This document shows, piece after piece, positions 1 to 7,841 of a stretch of 48,033 nucleotides of DNA. Positions within the stretch are counted from its first letter, which is position 1, and each line of letters opens with the position of its first letter. A program made the position numbers and the translations under genes. The notes beneath the pieces are model-generated. The model saw only the letters and a program-made list of their open reading frames with translations. It ran no database searches and was not told where the DNA came from. This DNA is from an uncultured Oscillospiraceae bacterium (lineage in GTDB: Bacteria; Bacillota; Clostridia; Oscillospirales; Oscillospiraceae), in NCBI GenBank assembly GCA_947625355.1, contig CANQOA010000013.1, positions 1 to 48,033 of the forward strand. The letters are read 5' to 3'.

Positions 1-254
1 GCCCTTGCAAACATTTTTTTGTCCACGTCAAAATCGGTCGGATAAAAGCCCGTGTTCTGCTTCATAATGGCATGGAGAGCTTCAAATACATCTACATCTT
101 CAAATTTGCTCAGCGGAGGCGCCTTTTTTGCCGCTTTCTTCTTTCCAGCCTTCAGCTGTTCGCGGACAGATGGCTTTTCTGTCCTGGGAGGCAGGGGGAG
201 GCCCTGGGCTTGAAATTCCGGTAGTTCCTTTGCTGGAGTAAGATAACGTAACCA
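1..254 (-). pseudogene. Partial cargo gene of a mobile element, cut by the window edge
   Basis: An open frame read leftwards from about 254 gives a Lys/Pro-rich stretch followed by a folded-looking part (KFEDVDVFEALHAIMKQN) and runs off the left edge. A stop codon lies directly upstream (255-257) and I find no start codon with a ribosome site. The short upstream frame that begins near 297 is shifted relative to it, so the gene looks frameshifted or 5'-truncated. It sits directly behind the recombinase fragment on the same strand and shares its low GC, so I infer it is cargo of the same integrated element. I do not recognise the family by name. The frame is real-looking by composition; its function is unknown. 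Confidence 0.4.
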
Positions 255-288
255 TTATTGGGGATGCTATCTTGCTCCAGCTTTTTTG

Positions 289-780
289 TCAAACGGCAAT
301 ACTCTTTACGTCTGCTCCTATCTGTCTGAAATAGGAGATGCTTTCAGTTGGCTTTTCGCCGCTATCCACCTTGCCCACAAAGCTATAAAAGATTTCAATT
401 TTGCGGGTGTTCGTGTCCTTGTCCAATTCGTGAATGAGGATACGGTCTATAAATTCATGAGCGATTTCATAGGTCAGTTCGTCAATCGCGGTATACCTAC
501 GAACCAGAGCGACAAACCTTTTCACATCTATGTTGCGCTCGGTTGCGGCCTCAATTACCCGTTGCAGTTCCGCGATCCTTTGCGCTAGTGCGCTTTTTTC
601 TTCATCATAGCCGGAAGTCAGAAAGACAAACTGCTCGTCCGATAGCCGCCCTAAAGCGTTGTCCTCATATAGCTTTCTGAATAAGACGTTTAACTCGTTC
701 ATTCGGCTTTCTGCCTTGTCAAGCTCTTTCCGCTGGGTGGTCAATGCCTTTTGTGCTGTCAGATTAGCCTTCTTTTGAAC
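289..780 (-). pseudogene. C-terminal remnant of a large serine recombinase
   Basis: The frame ends at 289 and encodes the coiled, zinc-ribbon-distal C-terminal part of a large serine (Tn4451/TnpX-type) site-specific recombinase. It has a Glu/Lys-rich coiled coil (about residues 15-80) followed by the EFIDRILIHELDKDTNTRKIEI-type segment, a typical DUF4368-like tail. Full-length members have roughly 500-560 residues with an N-terminal resolvase domain and its catalytic Ser. Here only about 150-165 residues remain and no resolvase domain is found upstream, because the frame runs into a hairpin at 789-837 and then unrelated sequence. The base composition is far more AT-rich than in the rest of the window. 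I infer a decayed or truncated integrative element whose body lies to the left of the window. Confidence 0.75.
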
Positions 781-788
781 AGAAACAT

Positions 789-837
789 AAAAGCGGTGTT
801 TCTCTGATCTCCATTGGGAGTAAGAAGCACCGCTTTT
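789..837. repeat. Long inverted repeat at the end of the recombinase remnant
   Basis: AAAAGCGGTG (789-798) pairs with CACCGCTTTT (828-837). The stem continues inwards with TTCT/AGAA after one G-T pair, and a smaller CTCC/GGGAG hairpin lies in the loop. No T-run follows on either side, so it is not a clear terminator. It marks the point where similarity to the recombinase stops, and may be an element end or a recombination relic. Confidence 0.5.
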
Positions 838-1013
838 AAGAACAGTATTCAGTTGTTAGTACAGATACCAGCTTGTCCGACGCACGAAAGCCTTGATTTT
901 CCTGTGTTTTCAAAAGTATCGTTATCTAACGTCAGCTTTATATCCAACAGTGTCAACATAGTGTGCGGTGTCCTTTTCACTCCTTGAAAACGGCTTGTTC
1001 TTTGACAGACTGG
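838..1013. other. Non-coding stretch between the mobile element remnant and the mannan locus
   Basis: I see no gene with both a ribosome site and a plausible product here. Frames that cross this stretch have low-complexity Arg/Pro-rich translations and no start signals. Composition shifts from AT-rich on the left to GC-rich on the right, so the element/chromosome junction probably lies in this interval. No clear direct repeat that would define the attachment site is visible, because the other end of the element is outside the window. Confidence 0.4.
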
Positions 1014-1051
1014 AAAACTCCCCGTGACCGCGCGGTCACGGGGAGATTTTT
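1014..1051 (+). terminator. Perfect 14-bp palindromic terminator without an upstream gene
   Basis: CTCCCCGTGACCGC (1018-1031) is followed at once by its exact reverse complement (1032-1045), with AAAA before it and ATTTTT after it. This is a strong Rho-independent terminator, usable in both directions. No intact gene in the window ends at it, so it is an orphan: the gene it served was probably displaced when the mobile element on its left inserted. Confidence 0.75.
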
Positions 1052-1092
1052 GCCATGGCGGCCGCCTCTCGGAAAGGATGGCACGGGGCGTC

Positions 1093-1121
1093 TTGACAAC
1101 GCCAGAGCTCGGCGGTATAGT
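1093..1121 (+). promoter_or_regulatory. Sigma-A promoter for the GH94 gene
   Basis: TTGACA (1093-1098), a 17-base spacer, then TATAGT (1116-1121). Transcription would start near 1128, about 70 bases before the GH94 start codon. The leader contains a GGCCGCC...GGCGGC hairpin before the ribosome site. Confidence 0.7.
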
Positions 1122-1197
1122 TGCTCTATACGATCCTGCCGCGCTATTGGCGCGAGCGGCCGCCCAAAGGCGGCGATACGGAGAGGAGTGACCGACC

Positions 1198-3618
1198 ATG
1201 CGATACGGACATTTTGACGACGGCCGGCGGGAGTATGTGATCGAGACGCCCGCCACGCCACAGCCGTGGATCAACTATTTGGGCAGCGAGGCGTTCTTCT
1301 CGCTGATCAGCAACACCGCCGGCGGCTATTGCTTTTACCGGGACGCCAAGCTGCAGCGGCTGGTGCGTTACCGCTACAACAGCATCCCCGCGGACGTGGG
1401 CGGCCGGTTCTTCTACATAAAGGAACAGGGCAAGGCCGCCTGGAGCCCCGCGTTCCACCCGACGGACGTGCCCCTGGACGAATACCGCTGCCGCCACGGC
1501 ATGGGCTACACCGTCTTTGAGACGGCCAAGGACGGCATGGCGGCGGAGATGACCTTCCTGGTCCCCCTGGGGGAGGACTGCGAGGTGCAGCGGGTGCGGC
1601 TGCGCAACCGGACGGACGCGCCCAAGACCCTGCGGCTCACCGCGGCGGTGGAGTGGTGTCTGTGGAATGCGGTGGACGACTCCACCAACTTCCAGCGGAA
1701 CCTGAACATCGGCGAGGTGGAGGTGGAGGGCTCCGTGGTCTACCACAAGACCGAGTACCGGGAGCGCCGGGACCACTATGCCTACTACGGCGTGAACGCG
1801 CCTCTGGCCGGCTTCGACACGGACCGGGACGCGTTCGTGGGCCAGTTCGGCAGCTTTGCCGATCCCAAGGCCGTCCGGGAGGGCGTGACGGCGGACAAGC
1901 TCTCCCACGGCGGCGCGCCCATGGCGGCACTGGCGCTGGACGTGACTCTCGCCCCCGGCGGGGAGGCGGTGTATGTGTTCGTGCTGGGCTACGGCCAAAA
2001 CCCGCGGGACAGGAAGTTCCTCGCTCCCGGCGTCATCCGCAAGGACACCGCCCATCGGGTGATGGAAAAGTTCGCGGACCCGGCGGCGGTGGACGCGGCC
2101 CTTGCGGAGCTGGCCGCTTACTGGGACGGGCTGCTGGGCCGGTTCCAGCTGCGCAGCGGCGACGCGGTGCTGGACCGGATGGTGAACGTCTGGCACCAGT
2201 ACCAGTGCATGGTGACCTTCAACATGAGCCGGTCCGCCAGCTATTTCGAGAGCGGCACCGGCCGGGGCATGGGCTTCCGGGACAGCTGCCAGGATCTGCT
2301 GGGCTTCGTGCACATGGCCCGGGGCCGGGCCCGGGAGCGGATCATCGACATCGCCTCCGTCCAGTGGGCGGACGGCAGCACCTACCACCAGTACCAGCCC
2401 CTGACCAAGCGGGGCAACAACGACGTGGGCAGCGGCTTCAACGACGACCCCCTGTGGCTGGTGGCCTGCACCTATGCCTATATCAGCGAGACGGGGGACT
2501 TCGCCATCCTGGACCACCCCACCCCCTTCGACAACGTGCCGGGGAGCGAGGCGCCGCTGATGGAGCATCTGCGCCGGAGCGTGGGCTATATCATGACCCA
2601 CAAGGGCCCCCACGGCCTGCCCCTCATCGGCCGGGCGGACTGGAACGACTGTTTGAACCTGAACTGCTTCTCCGAGGAGCCGGGGGAGAGCTTCCAGACC
2701 ACGGGCCCCTCCGAGGGACCGGTGGCGGAGTCGGTGTTCATCGGCGGGATGTTCGTGCTCTACGGGCGCGAGTACGCCGAGCTGTGCCGGATGCGCGGTC
2801 TCGCGGCCGAGGCGGACCAGGTGGAGGCGGCCGTCGCGGAGATGGAGCGGGCGGTGGAGAGCGCCGGCTGGGACGGGGACTGGTTCGTCCGGGCCTACGA
2901 CGCCTATTCCCACCCCGTGGGCAGCCACACCTGCGACGAGGGACAGATCTACATCGAGCCCCAGGGCATGTGCGTCATGGCGGGCATCGGCGTGGCCGAC
3001 GGCAAGGCGGAGCGGGCCCTGGACAGCGTCCGGGAGCGGCTGCTGGGCCGATTCGGCGTGGAGCTGGTGGCGCCCTGCTATACGGTGTATCACACGGAGC
3101 TGGGCGAGATCTCCAGCTACCCGCCGGGGTACAAGGAGAACGGGTCGGTGTTCTGCCACAACAACCCCTGGATCAGCATCGCCGAGACGGTCCTGGGCCG
3201 GGGTGACAACGCCTTCGACATCTACCGCCGCACCTGCCCCGCCTATCAGGAGGACATCAGCGACATCCGCCGGGCGGAGCCCTATGTGTACGCCCAGACG
3301 GTGGCGGCGCGCGCCTCCTATGAGGAGGGCGCGGCGCGAAACAGCTGGCTCACCGGCACGGCCGCCTGGACATTCGTGGACATCAGCCAGTATATCCTGG
3401 GCGTGCGGCCCACGCCGGCGGGACTGAAGATCGATCCCTGCCTGCCGGAGAGCCTGAGCGAGTATACAGTGGAGCGGCGGTTCCGGGACGCGGCATACCA
3501 CATCCATGTCCGGCGCACCGGCGCGTACAGTCTGACGGTGGACGGAGAGGCCGTCTCCGGCAAGACTGTGCCCATCCGGGAAAATCAGCGGGAATACCGG
3601 GTGGAGGTCACGGTCTGA
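1198..3618 (+). CDS. GH94 cellobiose phosphorylase
   Basis: An 806-residue GH94 enzyme, the normal length for cellobiose phosphorylase (about 810 residues). The family cuts cellobiose with phosphate into glucose 1-phosphate and glucose in the cytoplasm. The N-terminal signature (MRYGHFDD, TPQPWINYLG, FFSLISNTAGGYCFYRD) matches cellobiose phosphorylases well, and there is no signal peptide. The catalytic region GRADWNDCLNL is intact; by analogy with characterised GH94 enzymes the general acid is the second Asp of ADWND (D484). The start follows GGAGAGGAG with 8-10 bases spacing and its own promoter at 1093. Next to a mannose isomerase and within a mannan locus, its substrates could be cellobiose from glucomannan or mixed Glc/Man disaccharides (inference). 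Family assignment is firm; exact substrate is not proven. Confidence 0.93.
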   Translation: MRYGHFDDGRREYVIETPATPQPWINYLGSEAFFSLISNTAGGYCFYRDAKLQRLVRYRYNSIPADVGGRFFYIKEQGKAAWSPAFHPTDVPLDEYRCRHGMGYTVFETAKDGMAAEMTFLVPLGEDCEVQRVRLRNRTDAPKTLRLTAAVEWCLWNAVDDSTNFQRNLNIGEVEVEGSVVYHKTEYRERRDHYAYYGVNAPLAGFDTDRDAFVGQFGSFADPKAVREGVTADKLSHGGAPMAALALDVTLAPGGEAVYVFVLGYGQNPRDRKFLAPGVIRKDTAHRVMEKFADPAAVDAALAELAAYWDGLLGRFQLRSGDAVLDRMVNVWHQYQCMVTFNMSRSASYFESGTGRGMGFRDSCQDLLGFVHMARGRARERIIDIASVQWADGSTYHQYQPLTKRGNNDVGSGFNDDPLWLVACTYAYISETGDFAILDHPTPFDNVPGSEAPLMEHLRRSVGYIMTHKGPHGLPLIGRADWNDCLNLNCFSEEPGESFQTTGPSEGPVAESVFIGGMFVLYGREYAELCRMRGLAAEADQVEAAVAEMERAVESAGWDGDWFVRAYDAYSHPVGSHTCDEGQIYIEPQGMCVMAGIGVADGKAERALDSVRERLLGRFGVELVAPCYTVYHTELGEISSYPPGYKENGSVFCHNNPWISIAETVLGRGDNAFDIYRRTCPAYQEDISDIRRAEPYVYAQTVAARASYEEGAARNSWLTGTAAWTFVDISQYILGVRPTPAGLKIDPCLPESLSEYTVERRFRDAAYHIHVRRTGAYSLTVDGEAVSGKTVPIRENQREYRVEVTV

Positions 3619-3692
3619 ACCGGCCCACGGCAGGGCGCGCGCCCATAGTTGGATCATCATTATTAACAAGAGCTTGCAAGGAGGATATAAAA

Positions 3693-4379
3693 ATGAAGCG
3701 TTCTGAGATCAACAAGGCCCTCCGGGAGCTGGAGGCCATGTGCGAAAAGTATAAATGCTATCTGCCGCCCTTCTGCCATTTTACGCCGGAGCAGTGGCGG
3801 CACATCGGCCACGAGTATGACGAGGTCCGGGACTGCATGCTGGGCTGGGACATCACCGATTACGGCCTGGGCGACTTTGACAAGGTGGGTCTGAGCCTGA
3901 TCACCATCCGCAACGGCAACCGGGCCATGGCGGACAAGTATCCCAAGGTGTACGCGGAAAAGCTGCTGTACCTGAAGGAGGGCCAGTACTCTCCCAACCA
4001 CTTCCACTGGTATAAGACCGAGGACATCATCAACCGGGGCGGCGGCAATATCCTGATCAAGGTCTACAACAGCCTGCCGGACGAGAGCATCGACTACGAG
4101 TCCGACGTGACCGTGCACACCGACGGCCGGACCTATACCGTCCCCGCCGGGACCCAGGTGCGCCTCACTCCCGGCGAGAGCATCCACATCCAGCAGCGGA
4201 TGTACCACGACTTCAACGTGGAGCCGGGCACCGGGGCGGTGCTGCTGGGCGAGGTCAGCCAGTGCAACGACGACAACACCGACAACCGCTTCAATCCCCC
4301 GGTGGGCCGCTTCCCGGCCATCGAGGAGGACGAGCCGGCGTACCGGCTGCTGTGCAACGAATATCCCGCGGCGGAGTGA
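3693..4379 (+). CDS. D-lyxose / D-mannose isomerase (cupin family)
   Basis: A 228-residue cupin-fold D-lyxose ketol-isomerase. The family interconverts D-lyxose and D-xylulose and also D-mannose and D-fructose, using Mn2+. The metal ligands are visible as HFHWYKTED (H103, H105, E110) and YHDF (H172), at the same spacing as in characterised D-lyxose isomerases. The start follows AAGGAGG with good spacing; the gene lies 74 bases behind GH94, so co-transcription is likely. In this context D-mannose released from mannan is the probable physiological substrate, feeding fructose to a kinase encoded elsewhere (inference). There is no phosphomannose isomerase in the window, which fits this role. No signal peptide: cytoplasmic. 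Confidence 0.9.
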   Translation: MKRSEINKALRELEAMCEKYKCYLPPFCHFTPEQWRHIGHEYDEVRDCMLGWDITDYGLGDFDKVGLSLITIRNGNRAMADKYPKVYAEKLLYLKEGQYSPNHFHWYKTEDIINRGGGNILIKVYNSLPDESIDYESDVTVHTDGRTYTVPAGTQVRLTPGESIHIQQRMYHDFNVEPGTGAVLLGEVSQCNDDNTDNRFNPPVGRFPAIEEDEPAYRLLCNEYPAAE

Positions 4380-4385
4380 TCGCTC

Positions 4386-4415
4386 GGCGCGCGCCTCTCT
4401 GACGGGGCGCGCGCC
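4386..4415. repeat. GC-only hairpin between isomerase and fusion gene
   Basis: GGCGCGCGCC occurs at 4386-4395 and again at 4406-4415. The word is its own reverse complement, so the two copies can pair into a very stable 10-bp stem with a 10-base loop. No T-run follows. It may slow transcription or shield the upstream message, but a true terminator role is uncertain. Confidence 0.4.
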
Positions 4416-4475
4416 GTGTCGGTATCATGATATGCATCGGCGCGTCGCGGACGCGGCCGGGAAGGAGATGTCGGC

Positions 4476-6593
4476 ATGGACGGGAAACATTCCCTGGGCG
4501 TGGGCGTGATCGGCGCCGGCGCCATCAGCGGCGTATATCTGGAGAACATGGTGCGGCGCTTCCCGCAGCTGGACGTGATCTGCGTGGCGGCGGAGCACCT
4601 TGAAAACGCCCAAAAAAGGGCGGCGCAGTTCGGCCTGGAGGCGTGCTCTGTGGAGCAGATGCTCGCGGACGGGCGCGTCGAGCTGGTGGTGATCCTCACG
4701 CCGGTGGGGACCCACTATGGGCTCATCAAGCGGGCGCTCCTGGCGGGAAAGCATGTCTACACGGAAAAGACTGTGACCGACGAGCCGGACAAAGCCCGGG
4801 AGCTGCTGGCCCTGGCGGAGGAGCGGGGCCTGTATCTGGGCGCCGCGCCGGACACCTTCCTGGGCGCCGCGTGGCAGACGGCCCGCGCCGCGCTCGACAG
4901 CGGCGCCATCGGCACGGTGCGGTCCTTCGCCATCTCCGCCAACCGGGATCTCCGGGGACTTTTGAGCATGTTCTCCTTCCTGCGCCAGCCGGGGGCGGGT
5001 ATACTGTATGATTACGGGGTGTATTACCTCACCGCCCTGGTGAGCCTGCTGGGGCCGGTGGCCCGGGTGGGCGGCATCGCGGAGCGGCCGTGCCCAGAGC
5101 ATAAAAACGTGCTCCCCGGGAGCCCCGCGTTCGGCCAGCCCATCCAAAACCCCAATGAGAGCCGGGTATCCGCCGTGCTGCAGCTGAAAAGCGGCGTCAG
5201 CGGCACGCTGCACATCGACGGGGACAGCGTCCATGCCGACCAGGCGTTTTTTGCCGTGTACGGTTCGGAGGGCATCCTGTACCTGACCGACCCCAACCAG
5301 TTCGGCGGCACGGTGCGGCTGCTGCCCAACAGCGCCGACTGGGGACGTCCGGCCGCGCCGACGGAGCTGTGGAACTTCTCCGCCTATGGGGACAACGCCC
5401 GGGGCCTGGGCCCGGCGGAGATGGCGGACACCATTCTTGCCGGACGGAAAAACCGGGCCGGCAAGGAGATGGCCTGCCATGTGCTGGACGTGCTCAGCGC
5501 CATCCTCCGGGGCGGCGAGCGGGGGCGCTTCGCGGACATCGCCTCCACCTGTGACCGGCCTGCGCCCATGGAGCCCCGGAGCGCCCGCATCCGGAACATC
5601 GGCCACCTGTCCTTCCAGACGCGGGATATGGACGCCATGACGCGCTTTTACGGGGACCTGCTGGGCATGGAGAGGCTGTTCACCATCACCGTGGGGGACT
5701 TTGCCCAAAACCTGCGGGAGCGGTATGGCGACCGGGTCCCGGCGGGGGACGCGGCCTATCTGCGGTCCATGGGGGACGATCCTGACCGTCCCTGGATCAC
5801 CTATATGAAGCTGGCGGACGGACAGTTTTTGGAGCTGTTCCACGACATGGGCGGCAGCGGCCAGACCGTCGGCCGGCGGGAGAGCTATGGCTATGCCGGC
5901 GCGGCCTTCGAGACGGAGGACATATCCGCGCTCTATGACCGGCTGGCCGGAGCGGGCGTGCCCGTCCTGGAGGGGCCGCACGAGGCCGCGGACGGCGCGC
6001 GGGCGTTTTCCGTGCTGGACCCGGAGGGCAACGAGGTGCGCTTTGTCCAGTGCGACGGGGCGGGGCGCCTCCCGCCGGAGGCGGACCCGGACCACGGGGC
6101 GTGCTCCCGGGTGCGGTATACCGCCCGGGCGGCGTTCCAGGTGCGCGACGCGGTCAACATGGAGCTTTTCTACTGCCGGGGCCTGGGGCTGCAAAAGGTC
6201 CTGACGCTGACCTATGCCGACCTTGTCCGGTCGATGCGCCGGGCCGGCGGCGGGAAGGAGGAGGACCTGCGCCGGCTGGAGGTCATGGGGGAGAGACCGT
6301 GGATCGACTATATCCGGGTGGCGCCCCATCAATATCTGGAGCTGGTGCACACCGACGGCCGGACGCTCCGGGAGGAGCGGGACCTGGGCGGGACCTACGG
6401 CTATCAGCATCTCTGCCTGGAGACCGCCGACATCGAAGCGGCCTACGCGGCAACGCTCGCCAACGGGCTGAAGCCGGATACGCCCGTCAGCAAGGGCGCG
6501 GACGGGGCCCTGCAGTTCTGGCTGACGGACCCGGACGGGAATCGTCTGGAGCTGATGGAATACGCCCCCGGCACGAGGCAGACAGCGCCGTAA
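4476..6593 (+). CDS. Gfo/Idh/MocA oxidoreductase fused to two glyoxalase-type (VOC) domains
   Basis: A 705-residue three-part protein of unknown reaction. Residues ~8-370 form a Gfo/Idh/MocA NAD(P)-dependent sugar dehydrogenase: Rossmann motif VGVIGAGAISG at the start, then VEKTVT-like YTEKTVTDEP where the catalytic-domain Lys lies. Residues ~380-530 are a first VOC domain (NIGHLSFQTRDMDAMTRFYGDLLG, YLRS, LELFH, DPEGNEVRFV) with candidate metal ligands His and Glu. Residues ~550-700 are a second VOC domain (FQVRDAVNMELFYCRGLGL, LELVH, YQHLCLE, DPDGNRLELMEY) whose first ligand position is not His. The start follows AAGGAG with 9 bases spacing. No frameshift separates the parts. Location in a glycan locus suggests oxidation or dehydration of a sugar or sugar acid, but this is inference. 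Confidence 0.8.
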   Translation: MDGKHSLGVGVIGAGAISGVYLENMVRRFPQLDVICVAAEHLENAQKRAAQFGLEACSVEQMLADGRVELVVILTPVGTHYGLIKRALLAGKHVYTEKTVTDEPDKARELLALAEERGLYLGAAPDTFLGAAWQTARAALDSGAIGTVRSFAISANRDLRGLLSMFSFLRQPGAGILYDYGVYYLTALVSLLGPVARVGGIAERPCPEHKNVLPGSPAFGQPIQNPNESRVSAVLQLKSGVSGTLHIDGDSVHADQAFFAVYGSEGILYLTDPNQFGGTVRLLPNSADWGRPAAPTELWNFSAYGDNARGLGPAEMADTILAGRKNRAGKEMACHVLDVLSAILRGGERGRFADIASTCDRPAPMEPRSARIRNIGHLSFQTRDMDAMTRFYGDLLGMERLFTITVGDFAQNLRERYGDRVPAGDAAYLRSMGDDPDRPWITYMKLADGQFLELFHDMGGSGQTVGRRESYGYAGAAFETEDISALYDRLAGAGVPVLEGPHEAADGARAFSVLDPEGNEVRFVQCDGAGRLPPEADPDHGACSRVRYTARAAFQVRDAVNMELFYCRGLGLQKVLTLTYADLVRSMRRAGGGKEEDLRRLEVMGERPWIDYIRVAPHQYLELVHTDGRTLREERDLGGTYGYQHLCLETADIEAAYAATLANGLKPDTPVSKGADGALQFWLTDPDGNRLELMEYAPGTRQTAP

Positions 6594-6665
6594 GGGAAAC
6601 AGAGACATCGGAGGCAGAAGGGCCAGGTATTTTGCGCTGCGGCGCGGGCCGCAGAGGGAAAGGAA

Positions 6666-6694
6666 TTGTTTTTTCGGCCGGGATCTGGTATGAT
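6666..6694 (+). promoter_or_regulatory. Sigma-A promoter for the GH5-GH36 operon
   Basis: TTGTTT (6666-6671), 17-base spacer, TATGAT (6689-6694). The start point would be near 6701, leaving a very short leader before the GTG start at 6718. A small CTGCGGC/GCCGCAG hairpin (6637-6654) lies just upstream and may end the preceding transcript. Confidence 0.65.
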
Positions 6695-6717
6695 CGCGGC
6701 AAAGCGAGGTGTGCGGG

Positions 6718-7836
6718 GTGAAAACGAAAGCGATGAGACGAGTTTTATGCGTGGTTTTGACGGTGCTGATGGTCGTTTTTGCCGCCGGAGCGGCGGCGCC
6801 GGGATCGGGAATGGAGCTGACGGAACAGATGAAGATCGGATGGAATCTGGGCAATACCTTTGACGCCCCTGACGAGACGGCCTGGGGCAACCCCGTCACG
6901 ACGGCGGAGCTGTTCGACACGCTGAAGCAGCTGGGCTTCAACACCGTGCGCATCCCGGTGTCCTGGAGCGGCCACACTGACCGCGCGCCGGAGTACGCCA
7001 TCGATGAGACGTGGATGGACCGGGTGGAGACGGTGGTGGACCAGGCCCTGGACGCGGGGCTCTATGTGATCGTCAACGCCCACCATGACAACGGGGTCTA
7101 CTATCCCGCGCCGGACAACGCGGAGCGGGCCAAGGAATATCTGACGGCCGTCTGGGGCCAGATCGCGGCCCGGTTCGAGGACCGGGACCACCGGCTCATC
7201 TTCCAGACCATGAACGAGCCCCGGATCGAGGGCAGCGCCTATGAGTGGAACGTGGACGCCCGCAGCGACGAGTGCATGGCCGCGCTGGACGTGGTCAACG
7301 AGCTGAATCAGGCCGCTCTGGACGCCATCCGCGCCGGGGGCGGATACAACGCGGACCGGTTCGTGATGGTCTGCCCCTACGCCGGCTCCCCCGGCGGGGC
7401 GCTTTTGAGCCGCTTCCAGCTGCCGGAGGACAGCGCGGAGGACCGGCTGCTGCTGTCCATCCACGCCTATACGCCCTATGATCTGTGCCTGGACACCAAG
7501 TCTGCGGCGGACGAGTTCAACGACAGCGGCCGGAGCCAGATCGCCAAAATGCTGGAGAGCCTGGACTATATGTACATCCGGAAGGGCGTCCCGGTCGTCA
7601 TCGACGAGATGGGCTGCATCGACAAGGACGACGGCCAGGCCCGGTACGACTGGGCCCAGTACTATACCTCTGCTGCGGCGGCCTACGGCATCCCCTGCAT
7701 CTGGTGGGATAACGGCGCTCTGCACACCAACGGGGAGAATTTCGGTCTGGTGGACCGGCGGTCGCTGGAGGTATACGACGAGAGCATGAGCGCCTATGAG
7801 GGCTTGATGGACGGCGTGGCCGGCGGCAGGGAGTGA
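6718..7836 (+). CDS. Secreted GH5 endo-glucanase/mannanase, subfamily 4-like
   Basis: A 372-residue glycoside hydrolase family 5 enzyme with a signal peptide (basic start, then VLCVVLTVLMVVFAAGAAA). GH5 cuts beta-1,4 glycans by a retaining mechanism. The N-terminal MKIGWNLGNTFDAP, acid/base in QTMNEPR (E167) and nucleophile in VVIDEMG (E297) are intact. The NEPR...EWN pattern resembles subfamily GH5_4, whose members cut glucan, xyloglucan or glucomannan. GTG at 6718 is chosen because GAGG lies 8 bases upstream; another in-frame GTG at 6709 has no room for a ribosome site. No anchoring domain or binding module is present, so it should be released. It overlaps the ribosome site of the GH36 gene: one operon. 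Confidence 0.9.
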   Translation: MKTKAMRRVLCVVLTVLMVVFAAGAAAPGSGMELTEQMKIGWNLGNTFDAPDETAWGNPVTTAELFDTLKQLGFNTVRIPVSWSGHTDRAPEYAIDETWMDRVETVVDQALDAGLYVIVNAHHDNGVYYPAPDNAERAKEYLTAVWGQIAARFEDRDHRLIFQTMNEPRIEGSAYEWNVDARSDECMAALDVVNELNQAALDAIRAGGGYNADRFVMVCPYAGSPGGALLSRFQLPEDSAEDRLLLSIHAYTPYDLCLDTKSAADEFNDSGRSQIAKMLESLDYMYIRKGVPVVIDEMGCIDKDDGQARYDWAQYYTSAAAAYGIPCIWWDNGALHTNGENFGLVDRRSLEVYDESMSAYEGLMDGVAGGRE

Positions 7837-7841
7837 GCGAT

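Noticed and set aside
849-1274. 141-codon minus-strand frame between the recombinase remnant and GH94
   Set aside because: It crosses the orphan terminator and the GH94 start region, has no ribosome site or recognisable domain, and is best explained as chance.
1144-3669. Long open frame (841 codons) on the strand opposite the GH94 gene, and similar very long antisense frames at 12374-15355, 19350-22688 and 22877-25864
   Set aside because: They lie fully opposite strong genes with recognisable families, their translations are Arg/His/Ala/Gly-rich without domains, and they are expected from high GC with third-position bias.
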